A stretch of 64,000 nucleotides of DNA from Chryseobacterium sp. 18061 (GCA_902706205.1 CACSKA010000009.1:1-64000), one strand, 5' to 3'; shown: positions 44,415 to 54,407, numbered from the stretch's first letter. The notes: generated by a model from the letters alone, not told the origin. Numbers and translations are program-made.

Positions 44415-44960
44415 TCAATTTAGATCTTCCGGCCAGGGGAAGTGTTCCGCCGTTAACGTCGGCGTTTGATAATATTTTTGTAATGCCGCGATGAGGCGCG
44501 CCGGACGCGCCGGGATCCCTTCTGCAAGATACGTCATCACCTGCGCATGAACCCGTCGTTGGAATACGATGCGGTCAGGCTCAACATCCCCTTCGAGATT
44601 GTCGCAGCTCACGTTGAACGGAAAACCTGCGGCGGCGCAAAACAGCCAGTCGAACGCCTGTGGCTTGACTTCCACATCTTCGAACTGACCCTGCGTTTTC
44701 GCATCGCGTCCATCCGGGCAGTACCAGTAACCGAAATCCACCAGCTTGCGGCGCTCGGCACCGGCAATACACCAGTGCGAAATCTCGTGCAAGGCGCTGG
44801 CATAAAAGCCGTGCGCAAAGACGATGCGGTTGTACGGTGCATCGTCATCAGCAGGAAGATAAATCGGTTCGTCTTCGCCTGAAATCAGACGGGTATTAAA
44901 ATCATCAGCAAAACAGCTATCGAATATGTCGATCAGCTGCTGAAAATGGTGTTGTTGCAT
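44415..44960 (-). CDS. epmC: Elongation factor P hydroxylase
   Basis: EpmC (YfcM) hydroxylates the lysylated EF-P. The 181-residue protein has the metal-site HEISHWC motif (about 57-63) and FGYWYCPDGRD. I use ATG 44960, which overlaps the yfcA stop by one base (TAATG), giving E. coli-like length; a frame six residues longer is open. Second gene of the yfcA-epmC-yfcL run. Confidence 0.94.
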   Translation of the reverse strand: MQQHHFQQLIDIFDSCFADDFNTRLISGEDEPIYLPADDDAPYNRIVFAHGFYASALHEISHWCIAGAERRKLVDFGYWYCPDGRDAKTQGQFEDVEVKPQAFDWLFCAAAGFPFNVSCDNLEGDVEPDRIVFQRRVHAQVMTYLAEGIPARPARLIAALQKYYQTPTLTAEHFPWPEDLN

Positions 44961-45769
44961 TAATGAATTCCCAACCACTGGAGGATCTCCGCCCCGTGAC
45001 TGTCATAGAGAAGTTTAGCGCTCATCACCGCCGAAACGATGACGATCATCGGCCGGATCAGCGTTTGTCCTTTGCTGAGCACCAGTCGCGATCCCATTCG
45101 CGCCCCTAAAAATTGTCCTGCCATCATCACAAAACCGGTTCCCCAAATCACCTTGCCGCCAATGATAAACAGCAGCAAACCGCCAACGTTTGAGGTGGCA
45201 TTAAGCACTTTGGCGTGCGCGGTAGATTTGGCGAGATTAAAACCGGCCAGCGTCACAAACGCCAGCGCATAAAATGAGCCCGCTCCGGGGCCGAAAAAGC
45301 CATCATAGAAACCGACACAGCCACCGGCGACCAGTGCAAACGGCAGCCCATGTAAGCGACGCTGGCGATCTTCTTCTCCGAGCCTCGGCATCAACAGGAA
45401 ATACAGGCCGATGCCAATCACCAGCAGCGGCAGGATCTGACGCAGAACGTCGGATTGCACATGCTGAACCAGCAGCGCCCCGCTCATTGAGCCGATAAAC
45501 GTCATCAGAATATTGAGTTTTTGGTCCGCGAGGCTTACGACTTTACGGCGAACAAAATAGAGCGAAGATGACACTGAACCGCCGCAGGCCTGCAGTTTGT
45601 TAGTCGCCAGCGCGTTGGCCGGAGACATACCCACCGCCAGCAACGCCGGAATGGTCAGCAGGCCACCGCCGCCCGCCAGAGAGTCAATAAATCCTGCCAG
45701 TAATGCGATAAAGAAAAGTGCCACCAGCCATAACGGTGACACCATAAATATCTCAGTGAAATGTTCCAT
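44960..45769 (-). CDS. yfcA: TSUP-family membrane transporter YfcA
   Basis: A 269-residue membrane protein of the TauE/SafE (DUF81) family with two internal half-repeats, each starting with a GFIDSLAGGGG-like or GFYDGFFGPGAGS motif. The family moves sulfur-containing or organic anions; the substrate is unknown. Its start overlaps the mepA stop by one base (TAATG). Confidence 0.92.
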   Translation of the reverse strand: MEHFTEIFMVSPLWLVALFFIALLAGFIDSLAGGGGLLTIPALLAVGMSPANALATNKLQACGGSVSSSLYFVRRKVVSLADQKLNILMTFIGSMSGALLVQHVQSDVLRQILPLLVIGIGLYFLLMPRLGEEDRQRRLHGLPFALVAGGCVGFYDGFFGPGAGSFYALAFVTLAGFNLAKSTAHAKVLNATSNVGGLLLFIIGGKVIWGTGFVMMAGQFLGARMGSRLVLSKGQTLIRPMIVIVSAVMSAKLLYDSHGAEILQWLGIH

Positions 45770-46593
45770 TAAAGGACATGCTCATCCAGTAGCGCCTGGC
45801 AGGAACGCGGCAACGGTGGCGGCGTTTTCTTCACAGGTTTGGTTGTTCCCGGCTTCGGTGGCTCGAACCAGCTTTGCAGCTCTGCGCCACAGCCATCACC
45901 CGGAGGAGGTGGCGCCTGATCTTCGCACTCAAGGCTCCCCGCCGGACAGCGTAAACGCACGTGCATGTGGGCACGATGCTGGAACCACGGACGCACTTTA
46001 CGCAGCCAGTCGCGGTCGGTACCTGCATCCAGACACAGCTGCTGTTTGATAGCCGGGTTGACGAAGATGCGCGTCACGTCGTTATCTTTGGCGGCGAGTT
46101 TAACCAGCGCGCTGATTTTTGGCGACCACAGCGACGGCACCACACGCTTGCCATTAGCGGCCACTAAATCCAGCGCCTGCGGTTTTAACAGCTGCGCCGA
46201 AGTCCATCGAGTCTGCGGAAGTTGCAGGAAAACATCGACGTCCAGCCCGGACTGATGGCTGGCGTGACCGCCATTAAAGCGTCCGCCCGCGGGCATCCCC
46301 ATATCGCCAATCAGCATCGTTCCCAGTCCCAGGTTGTGCACCTGGTTACTGAGCCGCTGAATGAACAGAATCAAATCCGGATGGCCGAAATAGCGACGCT
46401 GATCGGTACGCATCACCTGATAGTTATCGGAACGCAGCGGCAAGCCTTCCGCCCCGACGATACAGCCATTGGCAAAAGCACCAATCGACTGAGCAGTGCC
46501 CGGAATTGGCTGAGTGATTTTTTGCCACGGCGTGGCGGCGACACCCGCGTGACTTGCCAGCAAAGCCAGCAGCGCAATGACGATTTTTTTCAT
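45769..46593 (-). CDS. mepA: Penicillin-insensitive murein DD-endopeptidase MepA
   Basis: MepA cuts D-Ala-meso-DAP cross-links in the periplasm. The 274-residue LAS-type metallopeptidase has a signal peptide (about 1-19, ending GVAA), the zinc motif GGHASHQSGLDVDVF and the second motif HRAHMHVRL. The C-terminus is Pro/Lys rich. It follows aroC by 24 bp in the prmB-aroC-mepA-yfcA-epmC-yfcL run. Confidence 0.96.
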   Translation of the reverse strand: MKKIVIALLALLASHAGVAATPWQKITQPIPGTAQSIGAFANGCIVGAEGLPLRSDNYQVMRTDQRRYFGHPDLILFIQRLSNQVHNLGLGTMLIGDMGMPAGGRFNGGHASHQSGLDVDVFLQLPQTRWTSAQLLKPQALDLVAANGKRVVPSLWSPKISALVKLAAKDNDVTRIFVNPAIKQQLCLDAGTDRDWLRKVRPWFQHRAHMHVRLRCPAGSLECEDQAPPPPGDGCGAELQSWFEPPKPGTTKPVKKTPPPLPRSCQALLDEHVL

Positions 46594-46617
46594 TTTCCCG
46601 CGTATCCCCGGAAAGGC

Positions 46618-47703
46618 TTACCAGCGAGGCAGCGTTGTGGACACATCCGCATTTTGCGCGCGCTGGCGCAGCAGATGATCCATCAGCACGATAGCCAGCA
46701 TCGCTTCTGCTATTGGCACCGCACGGATCCCCACGCACGGATCGTGTCGACCTTTGGTTACCATTTCCACTTCTTCACCGAAACGGTTGATCGTGCGACC
46801 CGGTACGGTAATGCTCGAGGTCGGTTTCAGCGCCATGTGAGCGATGATTTGCTGTCCGCTGCTGATCCCGCCCAGTACGCCACCGGCATGGTTGCTCTGG
46901 AATCCCTCTTTGGTGATTTCATCACGGTTTTGGCTGCCGCGCAGGCTGACAACGTCAAAGCCATCGCCAATTTCCACGCCTTTCACCGCATTGATACTCA
47001 TCAGCGCGTGCGCGATATCGGCATCCAGGCGGTCAAAGACCGGCTCACCGAGACCTGGCGGCACGCCGTCAGCGACCACAGTGATTTTCGCCCCAATCGA
47101 GTCGCCTTCTTTTTTCAGGCCACGCATCAGTTCATCGAGCGCGTCGATTTTATCCGGATCCGGGCAGAAGAACGGATTCTGTTCCACCTGGCTCCAGTCT
47201 TTGATTTCCAGAGGAATATCACCCATTTGGGTCATACAACCGCGGATAACCACGCCGAATTTCTCTGCGAGGTATTTTTTAGCGATCGCCCCTGCCGCTA
47301 CGCGCATCGCGGTTTCGCGAGCGGAAGAACGCCCGCCGCCGCGATAGTCGCGCAGGCCGTACTTTTGTTCGTAGGTGTAATCAGCGTGGCCCGGGCGGAA
47401 TACATCTTTTATGGCGCTGTAATCCTGGGAGCGCTGATCAGTATTCTCAATCAGCAGGCCAATACTGGTGCCGGTGGTTACGCCTTCAAACACGCCAGAC
47501 AGGATTTTCACCTGGTCTGGTTCGCGACGCTGCGTGGTGTAACGCGAGGTTCCCGGGCGACGTCTGTCGAGATCATGCTGCAGATCAGCTTCCGTCAAAG
47601 GAATGCCCGGCGGTACGCCGTCCACGATGCAGCCGAGGGCCACACCGTGGGATTCGCCGAAGGTGGTTACGCGAAAGAGTTGTCCAATTGTGTTTCCTGC
47701 CAT
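46618..47703 (-). CDS. aroC: Chorismate synthase
   Basis: AroC makes chorismate from EPSP, using reduced FMN. The 361-residue length equals E. coli with the ATG at 47703 (an extra GTG codon just upstream is open). The signatures GESHGVALG near residue 18, RPGHADYTYEQKYG near 106 and GGGRSSARET near 125 are intact. It lies 21 bp downstream of prmB. Confidence 0.98.
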   Translation of the reverse strand: MAGNTIGQLFRVTTFGESHGVALGCIVDGVPPGIPLTEADLQHDLDRRRPGTSRYTTQRREPDQVKILSGVFEGVTTGTSIGLLIENTDQRSQDYSAIKDVFRPGHADYTYEQKYGLRDYRGGGRSSARETAMRVAAGAIAKKYLAEKFGVVIRGCMTQMGDIPLEIKDWSQVEQNPFFCPDPDKIDALDELMRGLKKEGDSIGAKITVVADGVPPGLGEPVFDRLDADIAHALMSINAVKGVEIGDGFDVVSLRGSQNRDEITKEGFQSNHAGGVLGGISSGQQIIAHMALKPTSSITVPGRTINRFGEEVEMVTKGRHDPCVGIRAVPIAEAMLAIVLMDHLLRQRAQNADVSTTLPRW

Positions 47704-47724
47704 CACGGCTCCATCGAATTTTAA

Positions 47725-48657
47725 TTAGTCTTTATAGATGCTGAAGTGTTCGCGGGCAGCCAGAAGCTGCGCTTTGGTGAGCATGAAGACGCCGTCGCCA
47801 CCGTTATCAAACTCAAGCCAGGTGAACGGAACGTCAGGATACTGCTCTATCAGATGTACCATGCTGTTACCGACTTCACAAATCAGAATGCCGTCGTCAG
47901 TCAGGTAATCCGGCGCATTGCCCAGAATGCGGCGCGTCAGTTTCAGGCCGTCAGAGCCTGACGCCAGACCCAGTTCCGGCTCATGGCGATATTCGTTCGG
48001 CAGGTCTGCCATGTCTTCTGCATCAACGTACGGCGGGTTGGTCACGATCAGGTCGTACTGTACTTTCGACAGGTCGCGGAACAGGTCGGAACGGATTGGC
48101 GTAACGTGATTGATGAGACCGTGATCTTCGATATTTTGCTCAGCCACCGCCAGCGCATCCGGGGAGATATCGACGCCGTCGACTTCCGCTTCCGGGAAGG
48201 CGTATGCACAGGCGATAGCAATGCAGCCACTGCCGGTACACATGTCCAGAATATGTTCAGGCTGATGAGCAATCAGGCCAGAAAAGCGGTTGTTGATGAG
48301 TTCACCAATCGGCGAACGCGGAACCAGTACGCGTTCATCCACATAGAATTCGTGGCCGCAGAACCAGGCTTTATTGGTCAGATAGGAGACGGGAATACGC
48401 TCGTTAACGCGGCGAATCACGCGCTCAACGATACGGTGTTTTTCACTGGAGGTCAGACGCGCCGTATGCATGTCTTCCGGAATATCCAGCGGTAAATAGA
48501 GCGACGGCAGCACCAGCTGAACCGCCTCATCCCACGGGTTGTCTGTGCCATGACCGTACCAGATGCCCGCGGCGCTAAAGCGGCTCACCGACCAACGCAA
48601 CATATCCTGAATGGTATGCAGCTCATTGACTGCTTCATCGACAAATATTTTATCCAC
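47725..48657 (-). CDS. prmB: Ribosomal protein L3 N5-glutamine methyltransferase PrmB
   Basis: PrmB methylates Gln150 of L3. The 310-residue protein has SAM-binding DMCTGSGCIAIACAYAFP (about 138-155) and the catalytic NPPYVDAEDM motif. I place the start at GTG 48657 with its GGAGGGG site, equal to E. coli length; the frame is open for another 61 codons without support. It is divergent from smrB. Confidence 0.95.
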   Translation of the reverse strand: MDKIFVDEAVNELHTIQDMLRWSVSRFSAAGIWYGHGTDNPWDEAVQLVLPSLYLPLDIPEDMHTARLTSSEKHRIVERVIRRVNERIPVSYLTNKAWFCGHEFYVDERVLVPRSPIGELINNRFSGLIAHQPEHILDMCTGSGCIAIACAYAFPEAEVDGVDISPDALAVAEQNIEDHGLINHVTPIRSDLFRDLSKVQYDLIVTNPPYVDAEDMADLPNEYRHEPELGLASGSDGLKLTRRILGNAPDYLTDDGILICEVGNSMVHLIEQYPDVPFTWLEFDNGGDGVFMLTKAQLLAAREHFSIYKD

Positions 48658-48821
48658 TTTCCCCTCCAGGGCCCATCGCTGAAATTCGGCGGCTAGTTTG
48701 CCATGAAGACGCCGATAAATCAGCATTCTTGCGTCATGAGAGCGGGGAAAAAATGCGTTTTCTCTGCCTGTAAGCCAAGAGAGTCGGGTAAACTGTCGCA
48801 AAGCGAAAATGAGATGAAAGA

Positions 48822-49373
48822 ATGAAGAAGAAAACCTCACTGAGCGAAGAGGATCAGGCGCTGTTCCGTCAGCTGATGACCGGAACCCGCAAGATTAAAC
48901 AGGACACCATTGTCCATCGCCCGGCGCGTAAGAAAATCACTGAAGTGCCGGTAAAGCGTTTGCTTCAGGAGCAGGCCGATAACAGTCACTATTTTTCCGA
49001 TGAATTTCAGCCGCTGCTGAATACCGAAGGCGCGATGAAATACGTGCGTGCGGACGTAAGCCATTTTGAGGCTAAGAAACTGCGTCGTGGAGATTATTCA
49101 CCGGAGCTGTATCTTGATTTGCACGGACTGACCCAGATGCAGGCCAAGCAGGAATTAGGTGCGTTGATTGCAGCCTGCCGTCGTGAACATGTGTTTTGCG
49201 CCTGCGTGATGCACGGACACGGGAAACATATTCTGAAGCAGCAGACGCCGCTGTGGCTGGCACAGCACCCACACGTGATGGCGTTTCATCAGGCACCAAA
49301 AGAGTATGGCGGAGACGCCGCATTGGTAGTGTTGATTGAAGTAGAAGAGTGGCAGCCACCAGAATTACCTTAA
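48822..49373 (+). CDS. smrB: Ribosome-rescue endonuclease SmrB
   Basis: SmrB (YfcN) cleaves mRNA between collided ribosomes. The 183-residue protein has the N-terminal helical extension that contacts the ribosome and a C-terminal Smr domain with LDLHGLTQMQAKQEL (about 98-112) and the HGHGKHILKQQTP motif. Length equals E. coli. Divergent from prmB. Confidence 0.95.
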   Translation: MKKKTSLSEEDQALFRQLMTGTRKIKQDTIVHRPARKKITEVPVKRLLQEQADNSHYFSDEFQPLLNTEGAMKYVRADVSHFEAKKLRRGDYSPELYLDLHGLTQMQAKQELGALIAACRREHVFCACVMHGHGKHILKQQTPLWLAQHPHVMAFHQAPKEYGGDAALVVLIEVEEWQPPELP

Positions 49374-49490
49374 CTCGTCATACTCCAAGCTACAGGTGCG
49401 TTGGCTGCGCCTGTTCAACACGTCAGAGACATGTTGTCCTGTCACTCAAATTATGTAGAGTTACAACGTGGTGGAGAACAAAACGGGGAA

Positions 49491-49524
49491 AAGTGGCGGG
49501 AAGCGCACGGCTCACCCGCCTTTT
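49491..49524. terminator. Terminator between smrB and sixA (convergent)
   Basis: GGCGGG pairs with CCCGCC; TTTT follows on the plus strand and AAAA precedes it, so it can serve both genes. Confidence 0.6.
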
Positions 49525-49526
49525 AC

Positions 49527-50012
49527 TCAGATGGCTTTGGCCATCTTCAGATTGCAGGGACTCATCTGCCAGTTGAACAGACCTTGCCCGCTGGCATCCA
49601 GCGTGACGTTAGCAATAGCGGATGTCGAGAACATCGGCGGAGCTTCACTCGGACAGAGCTCAGACACCAGGTAGCCGACCAGCGGCAGGTGAGAGACCAC
49701 CAACGCAGAGGCAACACCTTCGTTCGCCAACGCCTGCAAATAGGCGCTTACCAGCCCCACATCGCCGCAAGGCGTGAGTTCGGGCAGGACATCGATCTCT
49801 TTTGGCAGGTTCATGCACTCCCCCACCACATCCAGCGTTTGCTCTGCTCGTAAGAACGGGCTGACCAGAACGCGCTCAATATCCACTTTTTGACCTTTCA
49901 GCCAGTTCGCCATCTGACGGGATTCATCGCAACCACAAGTGGTAAGGGGACGAACCGAGTCGCTGGCTGCATCGAGGGCAGCGTCGCCGTGACGCATAAT
50001 AAAAACTTGCAT
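49527..50012 (-). CDS. sixA: Phosphohistidine phosphatase SixA
   Basis: SixA removes phosphate from His residues, notably on NPr of the nitrogen PTS. It is a 161-residue RHG-type phosphatase with the catalytic His in MRHGDAAL (residue 8) and a second His in VVSHLPLVGYL. Matches E. coli in length. It is followed convergently by smrB. Confidence 0.96.
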   Translation of the reverse strand: MQVFIMRHGDAALDAASDSVRPLTTCGCDESRQMANWLKGQKVDIERVLVSPFLRAEQTLDVVGECMNLPKEIDVLPELTPCGDVGLVSAYLQALANEGVASALVVSHLPLVGYLVSELCPSEAPPMFSTSAIANVTLDASGQGLFNWQMSPCNLKMAKAI

Positions 50013-50218
50013 ATTGCACCGCTTTTGTTAACCAGAAGCACCGGGGAAAGACACACGCATTAAATACGCTGTCTATTCGGTGGTCGGGCATTGTGCCTGA
50101 TCCATTCGATGAATGAAACGCTGTTTTTTACCTTAATGGCGTAAGTATAGTCAATCTCTGTTTACAAAATAACCATACAGCAGCGTTATGACTCTCTTGG
50201 ATTTACCTTTATTTGACC

Positions 50219-52366
50219 TCAACTTAACGTCTCAGTTTCATTTGCGGGCCAAAAGGCCAGGCCCTGTTCTGCCATCCTGATTAATGCGTCACACGGCGTG
50301 AACCGTGATCCATACTGCGTCGTCAGGCGTTGCAGAATCGCCACGACTTCCCCCGCACCAATGCTGTCCATATAGCGGAACGGGCCACCCAAAAAGGGTG
50401 GAAAACCAATACCAAACACCGCACCGATGTCACCATCGCGTGCGCTACGCACCACCTGCTCATCAAAGCAACGTGCGGCTTCGTTAAGCATCATCATCAC
50501 GCAGCGCTCGGCAATCTGTTGCCCAGACAGCGTTCCTTTCTGCCCGCCGCCAATAAGCGTATAAATTGCAGGATCAGGCTGTTTTTTGCTTTTACGCCCT
50601 TTTGCAGCGTAAAGATAGAAACCGCGACCATTTTTTCTGCCTTTGCGATCGTCGTTCAAAATTGCGCTAATGATATTTGCAGGTGCGCTGAAACGTTCTC
50701 CGTAAGCGCTTTCCAGTACTGGAATAATTTTAGTTCCAGTATCGATTCCGACCTCATCCAAAAGTTGGATTGGGCCTACCGGGAAGCCATATTTCGTCAG
50801 CGCCCCATCAATTTTTTTAATGGATTCGCCCTCCGTCAGCAGCCGCATCGCCTCATTGATATACGGTGCCAGAATGCGGTTGACGTAAAAACCGGCTTTA
50901 TCCGCTACCACCACCGGTGTTTTACCGAGCTGTTTCGCCAGCTTAACAGTGGTGGCAATCGTGGTTTCCGATGTGCCTGCATGGGGAATGACTTCAACCA
51001 GCGGCATTTTATCTACCGGACTGAAAAAATGCAGACCAATCACCTGTTCTGGACGCTGCGCCTGCGCAGCAATATCGCCAATCGGCAGCGACGATGTGTT
51101 AGAGGCAAAAATAGTGTACGGCGCAAAGTTAGCTTCCACTTCCGCCACCATTTGTTGTTTCAAGGATAAATCCTCGAATACCGCTTCAATCACTATGTCG
51201 CGATGGGCAAAACCGCGGTAATCAGTGGTGCCGGAAATCAGCGCCAGCTGGCTGTCGCGTTCACTGGCTCTGATATGGCGGCGACGCACCTTCTTATCAA
51301 GCAGCTCCCAGCTGTACTTCAGCGCATGGTTGATGCCGTTGGCATTGATATCCTTTATACGGACCGGCAATTTCGCTTTGCTGGCGGTGACAAACGCAAT
51401 ACCACCGCCCATCAGGCCCCCGCCCAGAACCGCCACCGAATGCAGTGGCTGCGGATCGGCGTTCGCAGCCGGATCTTTTTTCACGTCAGTGCTGGCAAAG
51501 AAGACAGAGCGCAGCGCTTTTGACTGCGGCGTCATCGCCAGCTCGCCAAACGCCAGGGCTTCCTCGGCATACCCGCTGCTACTGCCCTGCGCCAGACCCG
51601 TTTCGAGCACCTTCAAAATACGCCCAGTGGCAGGATAATTCCCCTGCGTTTTCTGCTCTGTTTTTTTCGCCGCCAGGCTGAACACCAGACTGCGTCCCAG
51701 CGGGCCTGCCAGAATGCGTTCCCGCACCGGCAGACGTCGGCTGGTCGGGCGCTCCTGTTTAGCCCGCTCAATCGCCGCGTCGAGAAGGATAGCGTGCGGT
51801 ACGACGTCATCCACCAGACCGACTTTTAATGCTTGTCGGGCGCGAAGCTGTTTCCCGGTGAGGATCATGTCCAGCGCGGTGCTGATGCCAACCAGGCGCG
51901 GCAGGCGCTGCGTACCGCCTGAACCCGGCAACAGGCCTAATTGTACTTCCGGCAAACCCAGCACCGTTTTTGCATCATCGGTGCAAATGCGGCTGTGACA
52001 GGCTAACGCTAGCTCGAGACCGCCCCCGAGACAGGCGCCGTGAATCGCGGCAATGACCGGGATTGGCAAAGCATGGATCTCCGCCATGATCTGCTGTCCC
52101 TGACGCGCCAGCGCTTCGGCTTCCTGCGCCGACGTACAGTTGCCAATCATGTTGATGTCGGCTCCGGCGATGAAGTTATCCGGTTTGGCGGAGATGAACA
52201 CCACGCCACGCAGGGCTTTGTTGTCGCGGATTTGCTTGAGGATAGCCCGCACCTGAACGCCAAACTCGGCCTTCAGGGTATTCATTTTTTCGCCTGGAAC
52301 GTCGAGGGTAATAACCGCCACGTTATCGAGGCGTTCAGTCAGAGTAAATGCGGATGTCGTTTCCAT
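50219..52366 (-). CDS. fadJ: Anaerobic fatty-acid oxidation multifunctional subunit alpha
   Basis: FadJ combines enoyl-CoA hydratase and 3-hydroxyacyl-CoA dehydrogenase activities in beta-oxidation. The 715-residue protein has an N-terminal crotonase domain (GACLGGGLELALACH, about 110-124) and an NAD-binding domain (VAVLGGGLMGGGIAFVTA, about 312-330). It pairs with FadI, whose stop overlaps its start by one base (TAATG). Confidence 0.97.
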   Translation of the reverse strand: METTSAFTLTERLDNVAVITLDVPGEKMNTLKAEFGVQVRAILKQIRDNKALRGVVFISAKPDNFIAGADINMIGNCTSAQEAEALARQGQQIMAEIHALPIPVIAAIHGACLGGGLELALACHSRICTDDAKTVLGLPEVQLGLLPGSGGTQRLPRLVGISTALDMILTGKQLRARQALKVGLVDDVVPHAILLDAAIERAKQERPTSRRLPVRERILAGPLGRSLVFSLAAKKTEQKTQGNYPATGRILKVLETGLAQGSSSGYAEEALAFGELAMTPQSKALRSVFFASTDVKKDPAANADPQPLHSVAVLGGGLMGGGIAFVTASKAKLPVRIKDINANGINHALKYSWELLDKKVRRRHIRASERDSQLALISGTTDYRGFAHRDIVIEAVFEDLSLKQQMVAEVEANFAPYTIFASNTSSLPIGDIAAQAQRPEQVIGLHFFSPVDKMPLVEVIPHAGTSETTIATTVKLAKQLGKTPVVVADKAGFYVNRILAPYINEAMRLLTEGESIKKIDGALTKYGFPVGPIQLLDEVGIDTGTKIIPVLESAYGERFSAPANIISAILNDDRKGRKNGRGFYLYAAKGRKSKKQPDPAIYTLIGGGQKGTLSGQQIAERCVMMMLNEAARCFDEQVVRSARDGDIGAVFGIGFPPFLGGPFRYMDSIGAGEVVAILQRLTTQYGSRFTPCDALIRMAEQGLAFWPANETETLS

Positions 52367-53676
52367 TATTCGGCCTCCAGAACCATGGCTGCGCCTAAAC
52401 CACCGGCCGCACAGGCAGTCACCAGACCAAAACCACCGCCGCGACGGCGCAGTTCATTGAGAGTTTGAGTGATCATGCGCGCACCTGTCGCTGCAAAAGG
52501 GTGTCCGTAGGCAATGGAGCCGCCCAGCACGTTGAATTTACTGTCGTCCACTTCGCCGGTCGCATGACTGCGGCCCAGCACGTTACGTGCAAAACGCTCG
52601 CTCGCCATCAGTTGCAGGTTCGCCAGTGTCTGGGCGGCGAAGGCTTCATGCATATCAAACAGGGTTAAATCGGCCATCGTCAGCCCGGCACGCTCCAGTG
52701 CCAGCGGTGTAGACCACGCAGGCCCCAGCAGCATGTCCTGCATGACATCAATCGCGGTAAACGCGTAGCTTCTCAGGTAGCCGAGCGGCTTCAGCCCCAG
52801 CTCTTTTGCGCGAGATTCCGTCATCAGAATAACTGCCGCCGCGCCATCGGTCAGCGGGGTGCTATTGGCAGCGGTTACCGTGCCATGTTTGCGGTCAAAG
52901 GCCGGACGCAGCTTTGCGTAGTCTGCCAGGGAGGAATGGGTCCTCACGTTATTGTCCTGCGCGAACGGCTCGCGAAACGGCGGTGCATAGGCCGTCATCA
53001 CTTCGTCCGTCAGCTTGCCGTCGGCCCAGGCTTTGGCTGCATGAAGATGCGAGCGATGCGCCAGCGCATCCTGCTGTTCACGGGTGATGCCCCAGGTTTT
53101 CGCCATTTGTTCGGCGGTGTCGCCCATGCGTAAACCCGTGGAGTACTCGGCCACGGCAGGCGGCACGGGGGCCAAATCTTTGAGGCGCAGACGAGAGAAG
53201 AGTTTGAGTTTCTGCCCCAACGTGCGGGCTTTGTTGGCATCTACCAGCGTGCGGGCCAGCGCTTTACTCACGCCAATCGGCAAGACAGAGGAAGAATCTG
53301 CGCCACCGGCGATCCCGGCGCGAATAGTGCCCGCCATCAGGCTTTCTGCGACGTTGGCGACGGCCTGGAAGCTGGTTGCGCAGGCGCGGCTGACGCTGTA
53401 TGCGTCGGTATGAACACTCATGCCGGTGCCGAGCACAATTTCACGGGCGATGTTTGGTGCTTCCGGCATTTGCACGACCTGACCGAAAACTAACTGCTCG
53501 ATGACTTCAGGTGGAATTTCGCTGCGAGCCAGCAGTTCACCGACAACCATTTTCCCCAGATCAATCGCGGGAATGCCGTGAAAAGCCGTCGCCTGGCGGG
53601 CAAAAGGCGTGCGTAACCCGCTGACAATGGCAATGCGATCGCCCTGGCGGGTGATAAGCGGTAATGCCTGACTCAT
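52366..53676 (-). CDS. fadI: Anaerobic acetyl-CoA acyltransferase (thiolase) FadI
   Basis: FadI is the thiolase subunit of the FadJI complex. The 436-residue length matches E. coli. The acyl-accepting Cys lies in YSVSRACATSFQAVANVA and the second in ACAAGGLGAAM near the end. A FadR-like site lies about 25 bp upstream. Confidence 0.97.
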   Translation of the reverse strand: MSQALPLITRQGDRIAIVSGLRTPFARQATAFHGIPAIDLGKMVVGELLARSEIPPEVIEQLVFGQVVQMPEAPNIAREIVLGTGMSVHTDAYSVSRACATSFQAVANVAESLMAGTIRAGIAGGADSSSVLPIGVSKALARTLVDANKARTLGQKLKLFSRLRLKDLAPVPPAVAEYSTGLRMGDTAEQMAKTWGITREQQDALAHRSHLHAAKAWADGKLTDEVMTAYAPPFREPFAQDNNVRTHSSLADYAKLRPAFDRKHGTVTAANSTPLTDGAAAVILMTESRAKELGLKPLGYLRSYAFTAIDVMQDMLLGPAWSTPLALERAGLTMADLTLFDMHEAFAAQTLANLQLMASERFARNVLGRSHATGEVDDSKFNVLGGSIAYGHPFAATGARMITQTLNELRRRGGGFGLVTACAAGGLGAAMVLEAE

Positions 53677-53700
53677 AACTGTCCCCTGGTAAACGTAAAA

Positions 53701-53717
53701 AAGTGGTCTGACCTGAT
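53701..53717 (-). promoter_or_regulatory. FadR-like site upstream of fadIJ
   Basis: AAGTGGTCTGACCTGAT fits the FadR pattern CTGGTCTGACCTG apart from the first C. It lies 25 bp upstream of the fadI start, where repression of beta-oxidation would be expected. Confidence 0.65.
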
Positions 53718-53790
53718 AACAGTCTTAACTAATTTTTTACATCCAGCCAATCAGGGAAGCATAAAAGTGAGAGCCAAAACACACTGAGAT

Positions 53791-53826
53791 AAAAAAGAAA
53801 ACGCCCCTGCTGAGCAGAGGCGTTTT
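53791..53826 (-). terminator. Terminator after yfcZ
   Basis: AAAACGCC-type stem with CTGC/GCAG inner pairs; the minus strand continues with CTTTTTT. It lies 10 bp past the yfcZ stop. Confidence 0.7.
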
Positions 53827-53836
53827 AGAGAAGGGA

Positions 53837-54121
53837 TTAACGCAGTCCGAGCTGGAAAATCAGGGTTTCAGCTTCGCAGCAGAACACAAAATCGATATCC
53901 AGTTGCACACCACCGTCGACGTCTTTATAGGTCGGGATGATTTTGCACGGGTCGGACTCAACACCACGGGCTCTTTCGCTCAATGCAGCCAGCGTTTCGT
54001 CAGCTTCAGCGCGGTTCGCAAAAACGCGGCTGTAGGATGCGGTGCAATCGGTGTTGTCCATAATGGTACCAACATCCATACAGCAGCAAACCGGGGTTTC
54101 ATCAGCACTGCATTTACTCAT
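53837..54121 (-). CDS. yfcZ: YfcZ/YiiS family protein
   Basis: A 94-residue Cys-rich cytoplasmic protein of unknown function, same length as E. coli YfcZ. Cysteines cluster near residues 4-15 (SKCSADETPVCCCMDVG) and at 77-78. I use ATG 54121; the longer frame upstream to 54226 has no matching homologous part. Divergent from fadL. Confidence 0.9.
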   Translation of the reverse strand: MSKCSADETPVCCCMDVGTIMDNTDCTASYSRVFANRAEADETLAALSERARGVESDPCKIIPTYKDVDGGVQLDIDFVFCCEAETLIFQLGLR

Positions 54122-54367
54122 CGTAGATTTCCTCTGTATTCGCACCCAGGGTGCCAAGATAAACAATGCCTTTATTTTACGCCCCTGCTCGGACCGTCTC
54201 CAGTTGATATTTCCTTCAGTCGCCATAAGTGAGCTAAATCACAATTAAAAATGATCTAAAACAAAAACCACCCTCTCAAGGGAACTTTCATAACCCTAAT
54301 TTTGCCAGCTGGATCGCGTTTCTTAGATCACAATTGAAAAAACTTATAAACATACTTGCAACATTCC

Positions 54368-54384
54368 ATCTGGTCAGACCTATA
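54368..54384 (+). promoter_or_regulatory. FadR operator 1 of fadL
   Basis: ATCTGGTCAGACCTATA matches the FadR half-sites around a central palindrome CTGGTCAGACC. Confidence 0.8.
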
Positions 54385-54390
54385 CTCTCG

Positions 54391-54407
54391 GCACTGGTCT
54401 GATTTCT
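54391..54407 (+). promoter_or_regulatory. FadR operator 2 of fadL
   Basis: GCACTGGTCTGATTTCT matches the first half of the FadR consensus well and the second half less. Two such sites in tandem, as in E. coli fadL. Confidence 0.65.

Noticed and set aside
46222..47724. 500-codon plus-strand open frame
   Set aside because: It is antisense to mepA and aroC, which are certain genes; the protein is rich in His, Arg and Phe without domains, as is usual for shadows of GC-rich codons.
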